Source: an uncultured Pelagibacteraceae bacterium
Lineage (GTDB): Bacteria; Pseudomonadota; Alphaproteobacteria; Pelagibacterales; Pelagibacteraceae
Length of the DNA: 64,000 nucleotides
Direction: 5' to 3'
Assembly: GCA_902557235.1 (NCBI GenBank)
Contig: CACDZR010000003.1
Span: forward strand, 1-64,000
In this document: positions 23,001 to 29,759 of the stretch, piece by piece
Position numbering within the stretch: the stretch's first letter is position 1
Layout of the letters: each line of letters opens with the position of its first letter
Notes under the pieces: model-generated
Databases searched by the model: none
What the model was told of the DNA's origin: nothing
The model's input: only the letters and a program-made list of their open reading frames with translations
Program-made: the position numbers and the translations under genes

Positions 23001-23132
23001 ACTTGATTTATCACTCTCAATAGTTATGACAGGGTCGTCCTTTGCAATTTCTTGACCTTCTTTAACGAGTAATTCTATAACCTCTACGTTTTCAAAATCG
23101 CCCAAATCAGGAACTAATAATTTTTCACTCAT
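20094..23132 (-). CDS. aceE: Pyruvate dehydrogenase E1, homodimeric type, with N-terminal lipoyl domain
   Basis: Residues ~1-75 are a lipoyl domain with [15 protein letters not shown]; remainder is AceE-type E1 ([35 protein letters not shown]). TAATG overlap with aceF. Confidence 0.93.
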   Translation of the reverse strand: [1012 protein letters not shown]

Positions 23133-23231
23133 TAAATAATATGATCTTATACACTATAAAAATTTACTTAATTGCTAATTTTAACACATTCTGCTCAATT
23201 TTTTGACAATCTTTAAATGTAAATCTTAAAA

Positions 23232-23348
23232 ATGATTAAAAAGTTATTTAATGCACTATTTCAACCAAAAGAAATCGCCTATATAGATGCTAAAATTTGG
23301 ATACAGAAAATTTTGCTTGAGGAGAAATTTAGAAAGATTAATTATTAA
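23232..23348 (+). CDS. Small ORF, 38 aa, unknown
   Basis: ATG...TAA encoding MIKKLFNALFQPKEIAYIDAKIWIQKILLEEKFRKINY; no clear Shine-Dalgarno; 3' end overlaps the thiolase stop. Confidence 0.3.
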   Translation: MIKKLFNALFQPKEIAYIDAKIWIQKILLEEKFRKINY

Positions 23349-24520
23349 ATTCTTTCAATACACAAAGCTATACCCATTCCCCCACCTATACATAGTGTAG
23401 CACAACCTTTATTCTTTTTTTGTTTAATCATCTCATGAATAAGAGTAACTAATATTCTGGCACCTGATGCTCCTATTGGGTGACCTAAAGCGATAGCTCC
23501 TCCATTAACATTAACTTTATTCTCATCAATATTTAATTCACGTATTACTGCAATGCTTTGAGCGGCAAAAGCTTCATTAATTTCGAAAAGATCTATATCA
23601 TTTAAATTCCATTTTGCTTTTTTAACTGCTTCACGCACAGCCTCAATTGGCCCTAGACCCATTAACGTTGGATCAACTCCAACTGAAGCCCATGAGACTA
23701 TCTTTACTAACGGTTGAATTGATTTTTTTTTAGCTTCATCTAAGCTTGTTAATAATAAAGCGGCAGCGCCATCATTAATTCCTGATGAGTTTCCAGGTGT
23801 CACGGTTCCATCTTTAAGAAATACTGCTTTTAACTTTTCTAAATCTGATTTCGTAAGGTTTTTTCTTGGATGTTCATCTATATCAAGATTGACACCAGGT
23901 TGTTTTATTTTAATAAGTTCTTCCTCAAATCTATTAGTATTAATTGCAGTTTCTGTTTTTTTTTGAGAGTTTAAGGCAAAGTCATCTTGATCGAGTCTTG
24001 AAATATTAAATTTTTTTGCAACATTTTCAGCAGTTACGCCCATGTGATAATTATTAAATGCATCTATCAATCCGTCATTTATCATTGTATCTACCAAATG
24101 TTTCTCTAAAATTTTTTTGTTATTTCGATAGATAATTGAATGTGGGGCTAATGACATGTTTTCTTGGCCACCAGAAATTACATTTTTCGCCTCTCCTAAT
24201 TTAATTGATTGATAACCTGAGATTACGGCTCTAAGTCCAGAACCACAAACTTGGTTTACTAGGTGGGCTGGTTTAGAAATATTTATACCTGCATTTATTG
24301 CAGCCTGTCTTGCAGGATTTTGGCCTCCACCAGCCGTGAGTACTTGACCTAGAATTACCTCATCAATATCATCTTTATCTAATTTACTTTTTCTTAAAAT
24401 TTCTCTAATGACAATTGATCCCAACTTATCAGCACTTAATTCTTTGAGAGAGCCTTTGTAAGCTCCAATTGGAGTTCTAATAGCCTCTATAATTACAACT
24501 TCATTTATTGAATTATTCAT
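23345..24520 (-). CDS. Acetyl-CoA C-acetyltransferase (thiolase)
   Basis: NQVCGSGLRAV active-site Cys, GHPIGASGARI and CIGGGMGIAL thiolase motifs. Confidence 0.94.
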   Translation of the reverse strand: MNNSINEVVIIEAIRTPIGAYKGSLKELSADKLGSIVIREILRKSKLDKDDIDEVILGQVLTAGGGQNPARQAAINAGINISKPAHLVNQVCGSGLRAVISGYQSIKLGEAKNVISGGQENMSLAPHSIIYRNNKKILEKHLVDTMINDGLIDAFNNYHMGVTAENVAKKFNISRLDQDDFALNSQKKTETAINTNRFEEELIKIKQPGVNLDIDEHPRKNLTKSDLEKLKAVFLKDGTVTPGNSSGINDGAAALLLTSLDEAKKKSIQPLVKIVSWASVGVDPTLMGLGPIEAVREAVKKAKWNLNDIDLFEINEAFAAQSIAVIRELNIDENKVNVNGGAIALGHPIGASGARILVTLIHEMIKQKKNKGCATLCIGGGMGIALCIERI

Positions 24521-24592
24521 AATAATTTAAATTTGTCTTAGCATTAAAATACACTAAAAAATGATATAGAATAATAAATAAAATTTAAAAAT

Positions 24593-24669
24593 GCGCCTGT
24601 AGCTCAACTGGATAGAGCGCTTGGCTACGGACCAGGAGGTTCTGGGTTCGACTCCTAGCAGGCGCACCA
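24593..24669 (+). tRNA. tRNA-Arg (ACG), CCA encoded
   Basis: GCGCCTG...CAGGCGC acceptor stem, anticodon loop CTACGGA (ACG), GGTTCGACTCC T arm, 3' ACCA. Confidence 0.96.
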
Positions 24670-24684
24670 TTAACATGATAAATT

Positions 24685-24783
24685 ATGATAAAATGGCTGA
24701 TTAAATCTTCTCTTCAAATGTCTGTTATTTATTTTTTCATAATTATTCTTATAGTTTTAATTATTTTAACTTTTATACTTTAA
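24685..24783 (+). CDS. Small hydrophobic ORF, 32 aa, possible single-TM peptide
   Basis: MIKWLIKSSLQMSVIYFFIIILIVLIILTFIL; lies between the tRNA-Arg gene and the thioesterase gene. Confidence 0.35.
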   Translation: MIKWLIKSSLQMSVIYFFIIILIVLIILTFIL

Positions 24784-24789
24784 CGAATT

Positions 24790-25194
24790 ATGTCTAATTC
24801 ATTTGAACAAATAAGCTTAAAGCCTGGTTTTATGAAACATAATGGTGGTGTTATGTTTAGAAATATTTCTGAAAATGAATATGAATTTAAATCGGTTATT
24901 AATGAAAACCATTTAAACGCAGCGGGCATAACTCATGGGGGATATTTGGCAGCATTGATAGATGCCGGGGCAGGAACAGCAGCACACCGTAGTGCCCAAA
25001 ATGCACCATGTGTAACAATTTCATTGGATCTTAAATATATCGGTGCTTCAAAAATTGGTGATGAGATTATTGGGAATGTAAAAATTCTAAAAAAAACTAA
25101 AACTTTAGTATTTTTATATTGTGAATTAAAATGTAATAATAAAATTATTACTTCTGCATCTGGAGTTTGGAAAATTCTAAAAATAAAATCTTAA
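24790..25194 (+). CDS. PaaI-like hotdog-fold thioesterase
   Basis: LNAAGITHGGYLAALIDAGAGTAA hotdog motif. Confidence 0.88.
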   Translation: MSNSFEQISLKPGFMKHNGGVMFRNISENEYEFKSVINENHLNAAGITHGGYLAALIDAGAGTAAHRSAQNAPCVTISLDLKYIGASKIGDEIIGNVKILKKTKTLVFLYCELKCNNKIITSASGVWKILKIKS

Positions 25195-25366
25195 GACTTT
25201 GTGTTGGATATTAATTGGAAAAAAATCTTATTATGTTAAACTTAATTTGTTAAGAACTCGAAATGAGAACTTTTTAAATGACGATTCGGTCATGTTTTAG
25301 TCTATTTTTGTTCTTTATGAATAACTACATCTTGTAGGTTAAATATTAAACATACCAAAGATAGAA

Positions 25367-27844
25367 ATGAGTAAAAATAAAATTACAGCAGTGCTTGGCC
25401 CAACTAATACTGGCAAAACCCATTTAGCAATAGAAACAATGCTCTCTTTTGATTCTGGAATGATTGGTTTTCCATTAAGACTTTTGGCTAGGGAAGTCTA
25501 TGACAAAGTTACTAAAAAAACCAGATATGATGAAGTGGCTTTAATAACTGGTGAAGAAAAAATTATACCTTCAAATGCAAAATATTTTTTATGTACAGTA
25601 GAGTCGATGCCAATAGACAAAGATTTAGAATTTGTCGGTGTTGATGAAATTCAAATGTGTGCAGACCATGAACGAGGACATATTTTTACAGATAGATTAC
25701 TTAATATGAGAGGAAGTAAACTTACGATGTTTATGGGCTCAAATACAATCAAAGGAATAGTTTCAAAATTAAATGAAGATGTAGAATTCATAGATAGAAA
25801 ACGATTATCTAAACTTACTTATTCAGGTCACAAAAAAATTTCACGTATCAATAGAAAAACAGCAATTATAGCTTTCTCAACAGAAGAAGTTTATGCAATA
25901 GCAGAATTAATACGAAGACAAAAAGGTGGAGCTGCAATTGTTATGGGATCTCTTAGTCCTAAAACAAGAAATGCACAAGTAGACTTATACCAATCAGGCG
26001 ATGTTGATTTTTTAGTTGCTACTGATGCAATTGGAATGGGTATAAATATGGATTTAGATCAAGTGTATTTTTCAAACCTTAAAAAATTTGATGGAAAAAA
26101 ATTAAGGAAACTAAATCTATCCGAGATAGGCCAAATTGCTGGAAGAGCAGGTAGATATCTCAACGATGGTAATTTTGGTATTACAGGTGACTGTAAAGAA
26201 ATTACAGCTGAGGAAGTTGAACTTTTAGAAAATCATAAATTTGAAAATATTAGAACATTATTTTGGAGAAATTCAAATTTAAATTTTAACAACCCTGTTT
26301 CGTTATTAAAATCACTTGAAGAAAAACCAAATAAAGATTGGCTTAGAAAGATACATGAATGTGAAGATGAGAAAGTTTTAAAATATTTCTTAAAAAAGTT
26401 GGACTTATATAATTTGCCAAACATAAAAGAAACACTGATATTACTATGGGAATGTTGTCAAATTCCTGACTTTGTAAAAAAAACCTATGGAAATCACATT
26501 GATGTTGTTGAGAAGGTATTCAATTTTTTAAATAGTGAAAAAGGGAAAATAACAGATAATTTTATGCATTTGCAGCTCATGAAACTTAACAAATTAGATG
26601 GAAATGTAGATTCTTTGGCAAATAGAATTGCAAATGTGAGAACTTGGTCATATGTTTCAAATAAAAATAATTGGGTTGAAAATCAAAATTACTGGATTGA
26701 AAAAACTAAATTTTTAGAGGACAAACTTTCAGATAGACTTCATGAAGAACTCACAAAAACATTTATTGATAAAAGAGCAAGCGTGCTTGCTAGAGGTTTG
26801 AAACAAGATATGGAATTTGATACCAAAATTTTAGAAAATAATAATGTTATGATCGATGATCAATTCATAGGTAAAATAAATGGACTTAAATTAGAGCTTG
26901 ATCTTAAACAAGGTGCTTTGGAGACCGATATTAAATCTCTAAAAAAAGCTGCGAGAAAAACTATTGGACCTGAACTTGAAAATAGAATCCAAATCATAAT
27001 CGATACAGGTTTGGTTGAATTAAAAAATGATTCTAAGATTTATTGGAATAATGCATCAATTGGTAAACTAATTCCAGGTAAAGATTATTTGAGCCCTAAC
27101 ATAGAATTATTAGTGGATGACATGTTAGAGCAAAATCAAAAAAGCAAATTAATTACTTTTTTAGAAAAATGGCTAAAAAATAAAATTTCAACAGTTTTAA
27201 AAAGTCTCTATGATTTAAAAGAACTAAAGGATAATAACTCGTCGATAAAAGCCTTAGCTTATCAACTTTATGAAAATAATGGTGTTCTTAAGAGAGATAA
27301 GGTAACTGATTATTTAAATAAATTAGATCAAAATGATAGAAAAATTTTAAGAGACCTGGGTGTAAAATTTGGGAGATACCATGTCTTTTTATTTAGACTG
27401 ATAAAACCAGAGCCAGTTTCATTAAGAACTCTTTTGTGGAAAAATTATAATCAAAAATACTTTAATCTAGAACCACCAACATTTGGTTTAAATTTTTTAA
27501 ATGATAGCAAGTTTCAAAATAAAAACTTTATGTTGCTTTGTGGATTTGAAAAATTTAATAATTACTATATTAGAATAGACATTTTAGAGAGATTGTTTGT
27601 GCAAATAATCAATTCAGACACAAAAGATATGAAGGAAATAAAGATGATACCGGAGATGTTAAATTTATTAGGATGTAAAAAAGATGACTTTAAACAATTA
27701 CTTAAAGCTATGAGTTATAAGATTTTGGAAAAAGATAACGAAGTTTTTTTTAAATATAATCCAAAAAAGAAGGTAAAACTTGAAAATAAAAAGAATGTTA
27801 AAGAAAATCCTTTTGGTGTTCTGAAAAACTTAAATTTTAATTAA
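25367..27844 (+). CDS. SUV3-like ATP-dependent RNA helicase
   Basis: Walker A LGPTNTGKTHLAIETM, DEIQM, IGQIAGRAGRY motif VI; resembles alphaproteobacterial/mitochondrial SUV3 helicases. Confidence 0.88.
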   Translation: MSKNKITAVLGPTNTGKTHLAIETMLSFDSGMIGFPLRLLAREVYDKVTKKTRYDEVALITGEEKIIPSNAKYFLCTVESMPIDKDLEFVGVDEIQMCADHERGHIFTDRLLNMRGSKLTMFMGSNTIKGIVSKLNEDVEFIDRKRLSKLTYSGHKKISRINRKTAIIAFSTEEVYAIAELIRRQKGGAAIVMGSLSPKTRNAQVDLYQSGDVDFLVATDAIGMGINMDLDQVYFSNLKKFDGKKLRKLNLSEIGQIAGRAGRYLNDGNFGITGDCKEITAEEVELLENHKFENIRTLFWRNSNLNFNNPVSLLKSLEEKPNKDWLRKIHECEDEKVLKYFLKKLDLYNLPNIKETLILLWECCQIPDFVKKTYGNHIDVVEKVFNFLNSEKGKITDNFMHLQLMKLNKLDGNVDSLANRIANVRTWSYVSNKNNWVENQNYWIEKTKFLEDKLSDRLHEELTKTFIDKRASVLARGLKQDMEFDTKILENNNVMIDDQFIGKINGLKLELDLKQGALETDIKSLKKAARKTIGPELENRIQIIIDTGLVELKNDSKIYWNNASIGKLIPGKDYLSPNIELLVDDMLEQNQKSKLITFLEKWLKNKISTVLKSLYDLKELKDNNSSIKALAYQLYENNGVLKRDKVTDYLNKLDQNDRKILRDLGVKFGRYHVFLFRLIKPEPVSLRTLLWKNYNQKYFNLEPPTFGLNFLNDSKFQNKNFMLLCGFEKFNNYYIRIDILERLFVQIINSDTKDMKEIKMIPEMLNLLGCKKDDFKQLLKAMSYKILEKDNEVFFKYNPKKKVKLENKKNVKENPFGVLKNLNFN

Positions 27845-27848
27845 AAGT

Positions 27849-28280
27849 ATGTTTTTTAAAAAAGACAAGAATGAAGATAACAATCTATCTAATGAGGACA
27901 ATAATCTATCTAAAGTAGCTGCACTTTTGATTCATGCAGCCAAAATTGATGAAAACTTTTCAAAAAGTGAGGAAACAATTATAAAACAATCGCTTTTGCA
28001 AATAGGTGCTAATAATCAAAATTTAGAAAAAATATTTACAAATGGAAAAAAAATTGAGGAAAATTCAAATCAAATTTTAGATTTTACAAAGAAAGTTAAA
28101 AATATGGAAGAAAGTGATAAAATAAAAATAGTTGAGACACTTTGGAGAATAATTTACTCAAATAATGAAGCAGATATTTATGAGACAAGTTTAATGAGAA
28201 GACTAGGTGGACTTTTGTATATTGACAATAAGTTAATGGGAGATATTAAAGAAAAAATTAAAAATGAAAATAAATCATGA
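27849..28280 (+). CDS. TerB-like protein
   Basis: [24 protein letters not shown] and [22 protein letters not shown] helical TerB-type pattern. Confidence 0.7.
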   Translation: MFFKKDKNEDNNLSNEDNNLSKVAALLIHAAKIDENFSKSEETIIKQSLLQIGANNQNLEKIFTNGKKIEENSNQILDFTKKVKNMEESDKIKIVETLWRIIYSNNEADIYETSLMRRLGGLLYIDNKLMGDIKEKIKNENKS

Positions 28281-28603
28281 CTTACATCGTAAACGATAAA
28301 TGTATCAAATGTAAATTAATGGACTGTGTTGAGGTTTGTCCTGTGGATTGTTTCTATGAAGGGAAAAATATGCTTGTAATTAAACCTGATGAGTGTATAG
28401 ATTGTGGCGTTTGCGAACCTGAATGTCCTGTGGATGCAATAAAAGCTGATATAGAGCCAGGTAGTGAAAAATGGTTAGAAATCAATAAACAATATTCTGA
28501 GATCTGGCCCAACATAAGCGAAAAAAAGGATCCACCTTCGGATCACGAAAAATATAAAAATGAGCAAAATAAGTTTGAAAAATATTTTAAAGAAAACCTT
28601 TAA
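28277..28603 (+). CDS. fdxA: Ferredoxin (FdxA type)
   Basis: [18 protein letters not shown] and [16 protein letters not shown] cluster motifs. Confidence 0.93.
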   Translation: MTYIVNDKCIKCKLMDCVEVCPVDCFYEGKNMLVIKPDECIDCGVCEPECPVDAIKADIEPGSEKWLEINKQYSEIWPNISEKKDPPSDHEKYKNEQNKFEKYFKENL

Positions 28604-29423
28604 AAAAAAAACAAAGTCAAAAGTCAAAAAAAAAACAATCAAAAAAGTTAAAAAAACTAAAATTATTAAGTTAAAAAAACAAAAGAAAATTTCAAAAATT
28701 CCAAAAAAAGTCGAAAAAAAGAGCAAACAAAAAACTGAGTCTCAAAATGAAAACCTGAGAATTTCTAAGAGTAATGAAATTAAACCTGAAATCAAAAAAG
28801 TAAAAAAACAAAATACTGAGAAAAGAGAATATAAAATTAAAGATTATGTTGTGTATCCTAAACATGGTGTAGGTCAAATTACAGAATTTAAGAAAATTAA
28901 CATTGGTGGGATAGATGTTGAAACCTATATTATAAAGTTTGAAAAAGACAAAGCAAACGGCATGGTGCCAGTCAATAAGCAATCTCATTTACGTCCACTT
29001 TCAACAATAAATCAAGTTAACAAAAGTATTTCGATTTTAAAAAGTAAACCAAAAATTAAAAGGTCTATGTGGAGTAGAAGAGCACAAGAATATGAGGCAA
29101 AAATTTCTTCTGGTAAAATTTATGAACTAGCTGAGGTGGTAAGAGATCTTAATAAAGGTGATGATCTAATGATTGATCAATCATATAGTGAAAGACAACT
29201 TTTTGAAAAAGCCTATGATAGAATTCTTTCTGAATTTCAAATTGTTCTAAATTTTTCACGAGAAGATACACAAAAAAAACTTGATAAAGCCCTTAAAAGA
29301 AATCTTAATAAAGAAGTAAAGGAAGAAGATAAAGGCGCCAAAACATCAAGTACAACTACAAGCACAAGTGAATTAGCTGTTGAAGAGCCAATCTCAGAGG
29401 ATGATGAACAAATAGAGGAGTAA
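28560..29423 (+). CDS. carD: CarD family transcriptional regulator with long Lys-rich N-terminal extension
   Basis: [27 protein letters not shown] CarD N-domain preceded by ~95 Lys-rich residues; start overlaps the fdxA 3' end out of frame. Confidence 0.85.
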   Translation: MSKISLKNILKKTFKKKTKSKVKKKTIKKVKKTKIIKLKKQKKISKIPKKVEKKSKQKTESQNENLRISKSNEIKPEIKKVKKQNTEKREYKIKDYVVYPKHGVGQITEFKKINIGGIDVETYIIKFEKDKANGMVPVNKQSHLRPLSTINQVNKSISILKSKPKIKRSMWSRRAQEYEAKISSGKIYELAEVVRDLNKGDDLMIDQSYSERQLFEKAYDRILSEFQIVLNFSREDTQKKLDKALKRNLNKEVKEEDKGAKTSSTTTSTSELAVEEPISEDDEQIEE

Positions 29424-29466
29424 AAAAAACGCCTCTCACACAAAAAGTTATGAGAAGCGTTTTTTG
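29424..29466. terminator. Rho-independent terminator, potentially bidirectional
   Basis: AAAAAACGCcTCTCA-loop-TGAGAaGCGTTTTTT immediately after carD; the reverse complement also ends in a T tract. Confidence 0.85.
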
Positions 29467-29483
29467 TAAAGAATACTAAGTTA

Positions 29484-29561
29484 TTATCTTCTTCTTCTTT
29501 TTTTAGCTTTTTTCTTAGCTTTTTTCTTAGCCTTCTTTGCTTTTTTTCTTCTCTTAGGCAT
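29484..29561 (-). CDS. Tiny highly basic protein, 25 aa
   Basis: MPKRRKKAKKAKKKAKKKAKKRRRR followed by two stop codons; GGGAG Shine-Dalgarno 6 nt upstream of ATG (GGGAGCTAAAGATG). Confidence 0.6.
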   Translation of the reverse strand: MPKRRKKAKKAKKKAKKKAKKRRRR

Positions 29562-29584
29562 CTTTAGCTCCCTTTTTAGTTAAA

Positions 29585-29601
29585 CGAATCAAATTGATTC
29601 G
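29585..29601. promoter_or_regulatory. 17-nt perfect palindrome CGAATCAA-A-TTGATTCG upstream of the basic mini-protein
   Basis: Read directly; 23 nt upstream of the minus-strand start codon. Confidence 0.5.
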
Positions 29602-29759
29602 CGATTAACTTATTTTTATTTTTTTATACACGTTATGTCAATTCTTTAATTAAAGTAAAAAATTTTGAAAAAAAATTTTATAGAAATATTATTTTTATAT
29701 TTTTAGATATGTAAAAAAGTTAATGTTTATGCGCTTTATAATCATATATTTTAAATAAA

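Noticed and set aside
28475-28988. Minus-strand Phe/Leu-rich ORFs (83 and 98 aa) over fdxA/carD
   Set aside because: Reverse complement of the Lys-rich AAA/AAG codons gives TTT/CTT (Phe/Leu) runs; apparent membrane proteins are artefacts.
29237-29443. 68-aa minus ORF antisense to the carD 3' end
   Set aside because: Overlaps carD and the terminator; no RBS or family support.
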